NCBI RefSeq assembly: GCF_963259705.1 | Contig: NC_081851.1 | Location: forward strand, 9,577,645-9,641,644 | DNA: 64,000 nucleotides | From: Myotis daubentonii | Taxonomy: Eukaryota; Chordata; Mammalia; Chiroptera; Vespertilionidae | Direction of reading: 5' to 3' | In this document: piece by piece, positions 24,655-35,550 of the stretch | Numbering within the stretch: position 1 is the first letter of the stretch | Layout: the number at the start of each line of letters is the position of its first letter | The notes under the pieces: model-generated | The model's input: only the letters and a program-made list of their open reading frames with translations | Database searches by the model: none | What the model was told of the DNA's origin: nothing | Made by a program: the position numbers and the translations under genes

Positions 24655-24959
24655 TATATACATATATGTAAATTTTTAGAACCCTACAAGATATCTAACA
24701 CCAAAATGCTTCCCAGTGAATTTAAGTTTGCATGGGAAACTGAAACTGAAGGAATAAGAACATATACGTGTTGGTTAGGACCAGGTGGAACTGAAACAGG
24801 AACTACTACTACATAAACAAGATGGAAAAATTGTAACAATATTAAATATAAATTTGATGCTAATACATTTGGAAATATTGAAGAATGTAAGAAAATATAA
24901 AATGACTAAATTGGCTGAAAAAAATGGACAAACTGACTATAACAACAAACAGAAGAAAC
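24655..24959. other. AT-rich DNA, no gene seen
   Basis: This is probably decayed L1-related sequence on either side of a 60-codon Lys-rich frame. No firm call is possible. Confidence 0.3.
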
Positions 24960-25345
24960 TGGAGTAGTTTCAAAGCATTGTCTCATGGAATGCTATGGAT
25001 ACAAATAGTGTTTTGGTTGAATTCTTTAAAAAATTCAAAGAAGTTCCATGGTATATAAACTGAACCAGAGCATAAAAAAGATGAAAAATGTCCTGGTTAC
25101 ATTTGCAAAGCTTATATGAAAACAAAACTATAGTCTAATCTCAGTTGTGCGTATGGATCTAAAAATCCTAAACCATATTAGAATATCAATCAAATCTGGA
25201 GTACAGAGAAAAATTAATATGCCATACCCAGTTGGACTTTATTCTAGGATGTCATAGCTGGTTCATTATGGGAAATCTATTAACATAAAATCAAATAGTA
25301 AAATACATGATTACCAGAAAACATCCCCAAAGATCTATTTTTAAA
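24960..25345 (+). mobile_element. Old L1 ORF2 fragment, plus strand
   Basis: Phrases such as AAAATCCTAAACCATATTAG and the following GGACTTTATTCTAGGATG-type text correspond to the reverse-transcriptase region of L1 ORF2 read in the sense direction. Stops and frameshifts interrupt it throughout. Confidence 0.6.
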
Positions 25346-25699
25346 ATATTTTTCCTTTCGAGGTAATTCTAGAGTCTCACACAGTTGAAAAAATAATATA
25401 GAATATTTATGTGGAAATAATAGGCCAAGTTTTACCATTGTATCGGTTTACATAACTATGGTACAATATCACAACCAAGAAATTTATATTGATGAAATCT
25501 ATCAGCATGATTTAGATTTCACCAGTTTCATAGATACACTTATTTATGTGCTTGTGCAATTTTATAATAGTGTAGATTCACCTGATGAACATCACTGTCA
25601 AGATGTGAAACAGTTCCATCATCAGGGCTCCTCACGCTATCTGTCAGAGCCACAGATACTCCCATGTTAACCACCGCAATGTTCTTTCAATGATTTTGT

Positions 25700-27885
25700 C
25701 ATTTCATGTTCAAGAATGTTATGTAAATAAAATGCTATTGTATATAACCTTTCTGAGAGTGACTTTTTTCCCTCAGTATAATGTCCTTAAGACTTATGCA
25801 AGGTGTTGCGCGTATCAGTAGCTTGTTGGTTGTATTGCTGAACATCATCCCCTGGTATGGATATACCACAGCTTATTGGTTTGTTTTTTAATCATTCATC
25901 TGTTGAAAGACTTATGGGTTGTTTCTAGTTTGGGGTTATTATGAATGCAGATGCTCTGAAAATTTTTGTACGGGTTTTTCTGTGAACAAGTTTTTATTTC
26001 TCTTGGATAAATGGCTGTTTTGTCCCAAATGGGTTTTTAGAGAACAATTGCTGTGTCATATGGTATGCATGTTTAGTTTTACAATCAAATGCCATACTCA
26101 TTTTCATTTTACATTCCCACTAGCGATATATGAGCTTTCTAGTTTCTCTGCATCCTCGCTGCCATTAGGTGATATCACAGTCTTTATTTTAGCTATTCTC
26201 TTAGGTGTGCAGCCATGTCTCCTTGTGTTTTTAATTTGCATTTCCTTAATCGCTAATGATATTGAACATGTTTTGATGTGTTTATTTACCATCTGTGCAT
26301 CCTCTTCAGTGAAATGTCTATTCATGTCTTTTGCCCATTTTCTAACTGGATTCTTTGTTTGCAAATATCCTCTACCAGTTTGTAACGTCTCTTTTCATTA
26401 TCTTATACAGGGTATTTGCCTGGCAAAAGTTTTATTTTTTTATGAAGTTTTTTTTAATCAATTACTCCTCTTATGGTTTGTGCTATTGGTGTAATGTCCA
26501 AGAACTCTTTGGCAAGCCCCACATCCTAAAGGTGTTCTCCTGTTGTTGTTTTTTGTTTTGTTTTTTTTTCTAAAAGTTTTACACTTTCACCACATTTAAA
26601 TTTGTGTTCCATTTTGAGTTAATTTTTGTATAAAGTGGGAGATTTAGGTAGATGTTCATTTTTTGTTTTTTCATGTGGATGTCCAATTGCTCCGACACCA
26701 TTTATTGAAAAAGCTATCTTTTCTCTATTGAATTGCTTTTATATCTTTGTCAAAATCATTTGGGTATACCTGTGTAAGACAATGCTGGGTTCTCTGTTCT
26801 GATCCACTGTTATGTGTCTCTCCTCCTGCCAGCACCACACTGTCTTGAATTACTATAAACTGAGATCTCTCACTTTATTCTTCTTCAGAATTCTTTGTAG
26901 CTATTTTAGGGCCTGTGCTTCTCTTTATAAATTAAATGTGTCCATATCTACAAAAAATGTTTCTGGGAATTTGGTCGGAATTGCATTAAACCCATCAATC
27001 AATTTGAAGAGAACACATACCTTCACTATCTTGAGTCTTCTAATTCGTAGTTGTGGTTATGTCCTCATTTAGTTAGATTTTGATTTCCTTCATTAGTCAT
27101 GTTCAATTTCCAGCATAGCGACCTTATATTTATTGCTAGATCTACAACTAAGTATTTTTGACACAATTATAAATTATATTTTGGTTTTAGTTTTACTTTC
27201 TACTGGTTTGTTGATAGTTTATAGAAATACAATTGATTTTTCTGTGTTGATCTTATATCCTGCCACTTTGCCAAAATCACTTATTAGTTTCAGGAGATAT
27301 TTTTATGATGTCTTGGGATTTTACCTACAGACAATAAAGTTATAATGTTAACTACAAATAGGGGCAGTTTATTTCTTTTTAGATATGCATGCTCTTTATT
27401 TCTTATGGTTCTGGTAGAACTTCTAGCATTATGTTGAATGTGAGTGATGAAGGCAGATATCTTTTCTTGTTCCTGATCTCAGAGGGAAGAATTCAGTCTT
27501 TCGCCATTAAGAATTATGATAAATACATATCACTTGTGGATGACCTTTATCAAATTGAAGAAGTTTCCCTTGTTCTTTCTTTTAGGAGAGTTTTCATTAA
27601 GAATGAGCATTGAAATTTGTCAAGTGATTCAGCTTCATTAATTGATATGATCACATCATTTTTTTACCATGTTGATATGGTGGATTATATTACTTGATTT
27701 TCAATTATTGAACCGACCTTACATACCTGGAAGAAATCCCATTTGTACATTATATATAATTATTTCTATCTATTTTTGGATTCAATTGGCTAATATTTTG
27801 TTAAGGATTTTTATGACAAAGTTCATGAGAAATATGGGTCTGTATTTTCCTCTTTCTTTTGCCCTCTTTTTATCTAGTACTGATC
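25700..27885 (-). mobile_element. L1 LINE fragment, minus strand (ORF2 and 3' part)
   Basis: About 2.2 kb of antisense L1. The 86-codon minus frame at 26104-26364 is recognisable as the L1 ORF2 C-terminal region (KWAKDMNRHFTEEDAQMVNK, IKEMQIKNTRRH). Further right the plus strand shows antisense RT-domain text such as TATCCTGCCACTTTGCC (27257) and TACCTGGAAGAAATCCCATT (27726). Reading proceeds 5' to 3' from right to left. The copy is 5'-truncated, with many stops and frameshifts, and is not coding. Confidence 0.85.
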
Positions 27886-28225
27886 TCAGACACAGAAATA
27901 CCTGGGCCATGGCCTAGGGAAGGAGCCGAGCCACGGTACAGGGAGAGTAAGACCAGGCCTGCCAGGGGCTCGTGTGGTCCAAAGGCGTGTGGGGACAGAA
28001 ACCACATGTGAGCAGAAAGCGCTAGGCAGGGGAGAGGGAAGGACAAGGGCAAGCCAGCACCAGGAAGAAACGTACCCTCCGCCTTCCTTCTCCCGGCCAC
28101 CTCTACGTTCCCGTTTGCCCCTACCAGACGCCCCCATTCACACTGCACCCCGCAAGCGCTCTGCTCCACCCCACCCAACGGCATTTTAAAAAGGTTTAAA
28201 GGTGTCCTTCTTGGTTTGGTCACAT
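27886..28225. other. GC-rich insert of unknown origin
   Basis: A sharply bounded GC-rich block with several CpGs sits between AT-rich L1-like sequence on both sides. It is open over 117 codons on the minus strand (27870-28223) and 71 on the plus strand, but no protein family is recognised. The TTTTAAAAAGGTTTAAAGG run at its right edge could be a TATA-like element. It could be an LTR fragment or a captured unique segment. Confidence 0.35.
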
Positions 28226-28430
28226 GCTTGTTTGCATATTAATAAGGATCATTAACTCATTTTCATCTATTATTACTAAGTGGTCTTAGCTTGGTCTCTT
28301 TATGTTATATTTTCTATGTATATACTTTTTAAAAATTGTTTCTTTTCTTTCTCTTTTGGCAATGTGAACTATGACCTATTTGATTAATTTTCCTCTAGTA
28401 ATTTTGATGCCTTTAAGACATTTCTGGCCT
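28226..28430. other. AT-rich DNA, possibly L1-derived
   Basis: T-rich sequence resembles decayed antisense L1, but no landmark is decisive. Confidence 0.3.
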
Positions 28431-28479
28431 TGGGGTCCTGCTCTTGACTCCATCAAGCCCCAAGGAACGCCCTCACACC

Positions 28480-29190
28480 TGCTGCTCTGCTGCTTGATGC
28501 AGCCACACCTGATCTCCGTTGGAGATGCTGATATTGAGAGTGGGGCAACAGAATCTGAGGAGGCTGCTCCCTGTCAGATTTGCCCTCCGAACTGCTGCAG
28601 TTACTCTCCGCACGGAGTCTCCCTTGTACCATACTGAAGCGCTCTTCTTCCTAGGAAAGGCAGCGCTTCTCCTGGTGTCTTTCCTGAGTCCAGCCCAGCT
28701 GCCCAGTCTCTCACCTGAATTCTAAACATCTCTGTAATGAATGCCGCCTTCATGCGCAGTACCCACCTCCTGCCTTTACAGCCCTTTGCTCACCTGCATT
28801 GGAACCTGCGGGGAGGATTTGGTGCTTGTGCTCTAGGTGCTCTGTGACTCATGAGGAAAAACCAGCCAGGGACCAGTCGTGGAAACTTCTGCCTCAATAA
28901 GGGAGCTCTCCTCCGGCTGGGGGAACACACTTCCCCTCTCCACCCAAGGCTGAGGGCTATGCCTGGCAGGCCAGAGCAGGCTGGTGCAGAATGGAGCCGA
29001 CAGAGCAGGCAGAGCAGCCTGGCATAGAGCAGAGCAGAGCAGAGCTGTCTGGCTGGAGAGGGGCTTGATCCCCCAGGCCAGCTCGCAGCTCTGAAAAGTG
29101 CTATTTCACAATTGAGTTGGTTTTCACTAAATAAAGTTTCCTTCTTTATTTGCAAGTTGGGGTTCCTGTTGGGGCTCCTGTTGGGGTTGA
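28480..29190 (+). mobile_element. Probable LTR of an ERV1-type endogenous retrovirus
   Basis: The region ends with retroviral LTR features: an AATAAA polyadenylation signal at about 29131, a T-rich segment, then a GTTGGGGTTCCTGTT repeat and, directly after, a primer-binding-site-like stretch (29191-29209). A (GAGCA)n run lies at about 29022-29043. The left boundary is not defined; it could start near 28784. No gag, pol or env frame follows, so this is a solitary LTR plus a little leader. The 151-codon minus frame at 28790-29245 is antisense to it. Confidence 0.5.
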
Positions 29191-29209
29191 ATTGGTGCCA
29201 ACAACCACG
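29191..29209 (+). other. tRNA-Phe-like primer binding site relic
   Basis: TGGTGCCAACAACCACGGG resembles the 3' end complement of tRNA-Phe used as a primer site by HERV-F-type elements, with a few mismatches. Its position just 3' of the LTR signals supports the LTR call. Confidence 0.45.
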
Positions 29210-32200
29210 GGTTGACACATCTGGCTCAGCCCAGTGACGGAGCATCGTTTAAAGCTGGTCAGTCTGTTTGGTGACAGTTGATAAAAGCTGATTGGATATT
29301 GCTTTGTAAAATAAAAATCTCTGATCAGGGACTTCAGAACTCACTTCCTTGGAGCCATGCTTGTCTAGGTGGGTAACGTACCAATAGGAAAATTCTGTTT
29401 AGCCATCTAGAATGTGTGTTTGTCACCTTCATGATTGTACCAGGTAGGCACAGATGGACTAGCAGAGTTGGAAGGCAACTTACTGAATCAGCCCCTTGCT
29501 CTGGAGGAGAAAAACGGACTCAGAGAAGTGAAGAGACCCTGGAGGCTCCCTTTTCCCCATATGACACCTACTGAATGGAGGCACTGGGGAAAGCAGCCCA
29601 AGTAGCAAACAGTGAAGAAGAGACTGCCGTAGCTTTTCTTTGAACTCGGCATCATGGTTAGTCTATACCAGATCAGCACAGCTGCACTGGATTTTGAGTC
29701 AGAAGTCAGACTATCTCCTTGGATGGTCATGTTGGTATGCCTATGGGTTTCATAAGAAATTATTAAATCATGTTTCCTATAGAAGCTCAATTGAAATTTC
29801 AATACCTCTTATTCAACAAATGGAAATACAACTATGAGCAGGAGGTTCTGTATCTAAGATTGCTTTGTCACTGGCATCACCAGGTCTTCAGAAGAAACTA
29901 ATGAGAATTCAGGGCAACCACTCAGATCATTTGAGTCTAAAGCCCATGAATGCATTTCCTCCTGGGGAGAGAAGACACCAACTGCAGACAGTGACCCTAG
30001 AATGTAACGGTTGAGTGGGAAGTTACGGTGAAGCCACAGAGCCACTGGGGCTCAGAGGAGAGAGGACGTCACTGAGTCAGTTTGGGTGGATGAGTTTTCA
30101 TAGAGGCCAAGTCTGAAGTGATACACAGATTCTGCATCAGGTTTACGTAGCCTGGTCTTTTGTAATAAAGAGTTACAGCTGTCGAACAGAGAAACTTCCT
30201 ACGTTTAACATTCAGAGTCTAAGCAAAGATTTGTAGATTCTAAAATGGTCTAAGCTATTCAGCATCCAATTGCAGAAAAGCTTTAGGTGGATACTGTCCT
30301 GATTCTAAGGAGAACTGGTCAGATGTGACACATAACGATGATTTTCTCTGCCCAAGTTCATAGTCTCATAGGGAGACTGATCCATGAACAACCCCTGAGT
30401 AACGTGATTGACAAGGTCAAGTGATAGTCACAGCCAAGGTCTTTGCTTCAGAGAAGAGGAGAAGAGAAGAGAGGTAGCCTCATAACAGGTGTGCTAACCA
30501 CCTGTTAAATAGCAGTGGAGAAAGGGCTAATTCAGAAGGAAAGTGCGCACGGAGACCCAGACGCAAATACACAAAATAGTGAGTGCCGGTGCCCTGGCTG
30601 GGTGGCAGGAAACCTTCTTTATGCTGAACGTGCCCCCCCCCTCCCGTTGGCATGAGCAAATAAAGAACATGGGGGCATAGATCCCAAGCCGTTCTGTGCC
30701 TGAGTAAATTTAGGTATGACACTGTGCATTCTGTTCAATTCAAATAATGCAAACCCACTTATTAAAGGATAAATTGGGGGTTTAGATATGTTGGCCTGTG
30801 TACTTCAAAGCAGTCATTATAAATGTTAGTACAGAGACTTTCGCCCTGCCCGCTTGATAAGGAACTATAAAATGTGCATTTTCAAGGATAAAATGAGGAA
30901 GAGTCTGATTGGTGGGCAGCACATCCACCTGCCGGGTCCATCAGAGAGCCACCCAGAGCCCCTTCGAGGCTGGCAGCGCGTGTCCACAGTGGATACAAAA
31001 GAGGCACAAAAGCCCTTTGTGTCTGTCAAGGCCCCACCAATGTGGAATCATTGCCAGTCGAGTTAAGGACAATTGGAAGCTTTTCCTGTGTAAGATGGGA
31101 CTGAAACAATACCTCCTGATGACTGGAAGTTGTCATAATTGTCTTAATTGATGTTATTCTTGTGTTATCTCGGTTTATTGTGTATGTATATGCATTTGCT
31201 TATCGCAGGTCATGCTTGAAAATGGGTTTTCAGCCCCATTTACATGCACAGTTAACAAATCAATCATGTCAGGGATGTATATTTCTCAGCCCCACTTGTT
31301 TATATCAGATGGGCCTGCCATATGTACTCTCCATACATTTCATGACCACATGTTTATATCACACAGATAATCCATCTGAGATTGATTTCAACTTCACTTT
31401 TAAGTCTTTAGGACCAACACAGCAAATATGCATCTTGAAATACAAGCTGAAGTTGTTATTTTGCCGGAGAAGAACAAAGAGACTGAATGTTTTGTTTTGT
31501 TTTTAACTCTTTGTTAGGATCTATTTAAAGTAACCTTCTGGTGATTTGTTACAAGAATTTGCTGGAGAAGAAGCTGCCATCAGAATGCTCCAATGTTCTA
31601 ATTTCCCCATCAGGCACTTCTCCCCCCCGCCCCGCCCACCCAGCACTAAAAGCAAAAAGATGGTATGAACAGAGCTACGAAGGCAATCACTTGTAAAGAA
31701 ATGCATTCTATTATCAAGCATTTGTATCCCAGCTGATGGAGACATGGCATGTTCAATTTCTACTCTATTTATAAACGATAAACATCTGTACACACATTCC
31801 TACCTGTCTTTCATATCCTTATGTCCAAAACATGGCAAATAAAACTAACAAATATGCAAGGAGAAATGAGGGAGACAGTGTCATTGTTGCACCTATTTCA
31901 TTCACAAACTTACAAGCCACAAATACGCCTCTGGGTATGTGTTTTTCTCGGAGCTTCCTAATGCTCATGTGTTAATTCGCCCGTATTCCCAGCCACGTGG
32001 TGCTCTGGCTCCTAGGCAGCACCTGGGTGGCCCTCTGACACCAGGTAGCGAGCACCACTGGATGGGCTGTAACACGCTTCAGAGACCCCATGTCTTTGCA
32101 CCGTAAGTTATTTCACCATCCAGATTAGAAGGCAACCCCGAGTGACTGTAGTATTTGGAGTTTCGGAAGAATACTAGTAAACCTGTGTGAAGAACGAAGC

Positions 32201-32877
32201 ATCTCCTTTTAGGCATGAGCCCTTAGAAGTTGCCTGGCTCTTATGTTTCACTTAATAAATAACCAGCTCTGAGCATTCCCAGGGTAGGGGGTGGTAAGCA
32301 AATCTTCGGGGGAGGGAAGAGATTGCAGCGTGCGGAAAGTATAAAAAAACCTGAAAAAGCTATTAGGGTCTATTGTGTCATTCCAGCTGCTACACAGACA
32401 GACTGAGTCCATGTGTCAAAATGCTTACTAAGTTTTTCTCTTGGAGGAAAATAAGCCGTAAGTACACAATAGCCTTTGTCTTCCTCAAAGGCTGTGTGAT
32501 GGAAGGGCCGTGCACGTCTGTCCTGAAGGTGCACTGGCTCCCGCACCTATAGGTCTCACCCACGCCCCATGCTCTGGCCTCTCCCAGCCCGGCCCGGGCA
32601 CCGCACAATCAGCTGACGTTGGGCACCTGGGAGACAGGGAGACAGGCCTCTTCATCGAGAGCCTTGAGAATGTCCCCTGTTCCTTTGCACAAACGTGGAG
32701 TCATATCATGCACCTTGATAAGTAGGCTAACTGGGCCCATATTGCCCGAAAGGCTTCACGGGGTCCAAATGTTTAGATCTCAGTTGTAGGCACCAACGAG
32801 GATGACCCTTTCCAAACACTAAGGACAGGAAACAAATGCATAGAAAGTTGTGAAGTTATCTTAGGAAAAATAATCAT
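29210..32877. other. Largely single-copy DNA, candidate conserved element at about 31160-31460
   Basis: No gene is seen. The 31162-31506 stretch is open for 114 codons on the plus strand but has no recognised domain. It is rich in short regulatory-type words (ATTTACATGCACAG, repeated CACATGTTTATATCACA-like and CTTGTTTATATCAGAT phrases), suggestive of a conserved non-coding element rather than an exon. Segments around 29450-29560 and 29655-29790 may be MIR relics. Confidence 0.35.
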
Positions 32878-33076
32878 AGCTGGGGGCAGTCTCTAAGACC
32901 ACAGCTGGGGGCAGTCTCTAGGACCACAGCTGGGGGCAGTCTCTAGGACCACAGCTGGGGGCAGTCTCTAGGACCACAGCTGGGGGCAGTCTCTAGGACC
33001 ACAGCTGGGGGCAGTCTCTAGGACCACAGCTGAGGGCAGTCTCTAAGATCACAGCTGGGGCCAGTCTCTAAGACCA
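32878..33076. repeat. 25-bp minisatellite, about 8 units
   Basis: The unit AGCTGGGGGCAGTCTCTAGG plus ACCAC repeats about eight times with few substitutions (A/G at the AGGACC position; GAGGGC and GGGGCC variants in the last units). The first and last units are the most diverged and the central four are identical, as expected of unequal exchange or slippage. Confidence 0.97.
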
Positions 33077-33231
33077 TATGAAAAATAGACTCATTTGGTG
33101 GTGGAAATGGAGAAGACCTTTGGACAATATGGTGCCAACAGGGGACTGGAGGGACTGAGCAGCTGAATTATTTGCAGAAATTTGCCTAGAGACAATGCAA
33201 AGGTCCTGACTCAGCTCAGCACTCTCTAGGC

Positions 33232-33289
33232 CAGCCGTGGGCAAACTACGGCCCACGGGCCGGATCTGGCCCGTTTGAAATGAATAAAA

Positions 33290-33332
<43 letters not shown>

Positions 33333-33476
33333 AACACCGTACCCTTTTATGTAATGATGTTTACTTTGAATTGATATTAGTTCACACAAACACTCCATCC
33401 ATGCTTTTGTTTCGGCCCTCCGGTCCAGTTTAAGAACCCATTGTGGCCCTCGAGTCAAAAAGTTTGCCCACCCCTG
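33232..33476 (-). mobile_element. Non-autonomous hAT transposon, 245 bp (same family as 6516-6737)
   Basis: The termini are CAGCCGTGGGCAAACTACGG at the left and the complement of CAGGGGTGGGCAAACTTTTT at the right. An 8-bp target duplication, CTCTAGGC, is perfect at 33224-33231 and 33477-33484. It is the family of the 6516 element in the opposite orientation. Its internal A tract is about 40 bp versus 21 in the other copy. Confidence 0.93.
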
Positions 33477-33484
33477 CTCTAGGC

Positions 33485-34161
33485 CATTCCCCACTCCACA
33501 TGTGTGCAGTCCTTCCATGGAAATAAAACTATGAGGTCCCAGAAAGAACACATTACTCCTCTAAGTCATATGTTAACGGGATTATATGCGCTAAAATTCT
33601 TATGACATATTTATCAGTGGAAAGATACATAAACGATTCCACATTACCTGATTCTTTTTTTTTTCATTCTAATCTTATCCTTAATAATATTTCAAGACAA
33701 AGTTAAAAGAACCAATCTATTGCAAAAGTGGTTTTTCAAGATTCCCAAATAATCCCCCTCGTTTTTGAACCTACTATGTGGTTCAAATCATATCACAACA
33801 GCATTTCTCATGGTAAGTGTTCCATTCAAATATAATTATTCTACTACAGACCCATGGCTGTCCCTTAAAATTATGTCTTTCTAGTCAGTCTTTGAATCTG
33901 GGAGTCAGTCTTGTGGGAGAACACCTTGGTCGTATGGTGATGAGAGGCTTATTGCTGGTGCCAAGTGCTGCTGGCCATGCCTGGCTCTCCAGAGAGTGAC
34001 ACAACTCCATCCCCTGGAGTTCACAGCAGGTGTCCTAGTGAAACGCAGTGGGAGACAGAACCCCGGACTTAGTAAACGTTTAAGCAGGCAGGATGAATTC
34101 ATTAGTACAACTATTTTCACATTTACACCAGAGGCAGAAAGTGTTAGCAAATAGCAGTGAT
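33485..34161. other. Single-copy DNA, no gene seen
   Basis: No repeat or exon is recognised. Confidence 0.5.
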
Positions 34162-34445
34162 TTTCTCTTTTAAAATCTTTATTGTTGAAAGTATTACATA
34201 TGTCGCCTTTTTCTCCCATTGACCTCTTCCAGCCCCTCCCCAACCCCCCATCTCAGACCCTCACCCCCCCCCGCATGGTCTGTGTCCATGGGTTATGCAT
34301 ACATGCATACAAGTTCTTTGGTTGACCTCCTCCCACCCACCCATCCACCCCCACCTTCCTCTGAGGTTCTACAGTCTGTTCCATGCTTCTCCGTCTCTGG
34401 ATCTATTTTGTTCACCAGTTTATTTTGTTCATCCAATGCAGACCA
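34162..34445 (-). mobile_element. 5'-truncated L1 3' end, minus strand
   Basis: It starts (reverse) with AAAATCTTTATTGTTGAAAG, the complement of an AATAAAGATTTT tail, and then the C-rich 3' UTR. It runs to TTTTGTTCACCAGTTTATTT. The same 3' UTR text occurs in the L1 at 58745-60462 (ATGCATACAAGT, GGTTGA, TTTGTTCA). No coding sequence is left. Confidence 0.85.
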
Positions 34446-35329
34446 GTGCAATGAGTTTCTTTAACTAGATAATGCAATGACTACATGAGTAGTGTACACT
34501 CAAACTCTCTGCAGAGGAACCTGGCTTAAAAGGCGAGAGCAAGCGCTGCGCCACCTCCGGGGGCGTGGGCTACCCTGTGCTCTCCAGCTCCACCCGGACC
34601 TGTGCAGCAGTTTTCCCTGCTCACCACAGGGTCCCTTGGCAGGGGCAGCTGTGAGCTGGCAGAGTCTTTAGTGACCAAGAGAAAATGATTAATTGACTCA
34701 TTTATCAAAAAGTTCCTGAACCCACTTGATACAGGCACAATGCTCAGAGCCAAGCATGTAAAAATGTCTGGACAGTGCTTACCTGAGAGCAGTCCCCACC
34801 TGAGGGAGGAGTGACAAGTATCTATTCTATACAAATGACTACAGCCTGACGAGATTTCGCAGCCAGGGGTCCAGGCCGTAGACAGCATTCCCAAGATGCT
34901 ACCTGAATTTTACAGTTAAAAAGTCGGTCCAAGATGATTGAGTCCCAGAAAGGCATTTCAGGCAGAAATGGTTACAGGTACAGCGTGCGGGCTCAGAAGA
35001 TGGAGACCTGCCTGCGGTGGACTTCGCATTGCTTAGTATGAGACTAAGATTGGTTTGTATTTTAATCTTTATGCTTTTGATATTTTCCACGTGTCATGCA
35101 GTAAGTGCTTATTGTTTGTATCATCAAAAGAAAAAAGAGCTGATGCTAAAAAAATCAAAGAAAAGTGGCAAGACTCAGGCCCTGCCCAACTTGGCTTTGC
35201 ACTATGGCAGCCTGGCAGTGAGGGTTGTAACGGGAACGTGGATGTTCAGTTTGCAATTAGGAGGCAAACGTGGCATCAGTGAGAACAAGAGGCTGGGGAG
35301 GGGTGGTTACTATGCCAGAAGTTATAGAG
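34446..35329. other. Single-copy DNA, no gene seen
   Basis: Open frames of 122-123 codons on opposite strands (34526-34894 minus, 35017-35388 plus) have no recognisable family. The second ends inside the SPIN-like transposon. Confidence 0.5.
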
Positions 35330-35550
35330 TAGTGGTTCTCAACCTTGCTAATGCCGTGACTTTAATACAGTTCCTCATGTTGTGGTGACCCCCAATTTCA
35401 TTGTTACAAATTGAACATAATTAAAGCATAGTGATTAATCACAAAAACAATATGTAATTATATATGTGTTTTCCGATGGTCTTAGGCGACCCCTGTGAAA
35501 GGGTCGTTCAACCCAAAAAGGGGTCGTGACCCACAGGTTGAGAACCACTG
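35330..35550 (+). mobile_element. SPIN/URR1-like hAT MITE, 221 bp
   Basis: The ends are TAGTGGTTCTCAACCTT (first base changed from C) and the complement of CAGTGGTTCTCAACCTG. Flanks TTATAGAG (35322-35329) and GTATAGAG (35551-35558) form a 7/8 target duplication. The interior keeps TACAGTTCCTCATGTTGTGG, GATGGTCTTAGGCGACCCCT and GAAAGGGTCGTTCA. These match my memory of the rodent URR1 and SPIN consensus, a family inferred to have spread horizontally among tetrapods. Confidence 0.85.

Noticed and set aside
25919..26494. 191-codon plus-strand frame, membrane-protein-like
   Set aside because: It is antisense to L1 ORF2; the T-rich antisense strand gives Phe/Leu/Ile runs that mimic membrane segments.
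28790..29245. 151-codon minus-strand frame
   Set aside because: It lies across a probable LTR and has no recognised domain.
32878..33076. CRISPR-like regular repeats
   Set aside because: The units are directly adjacent with no unique spacers, and the genome is mammalian; this is a minisatellite.
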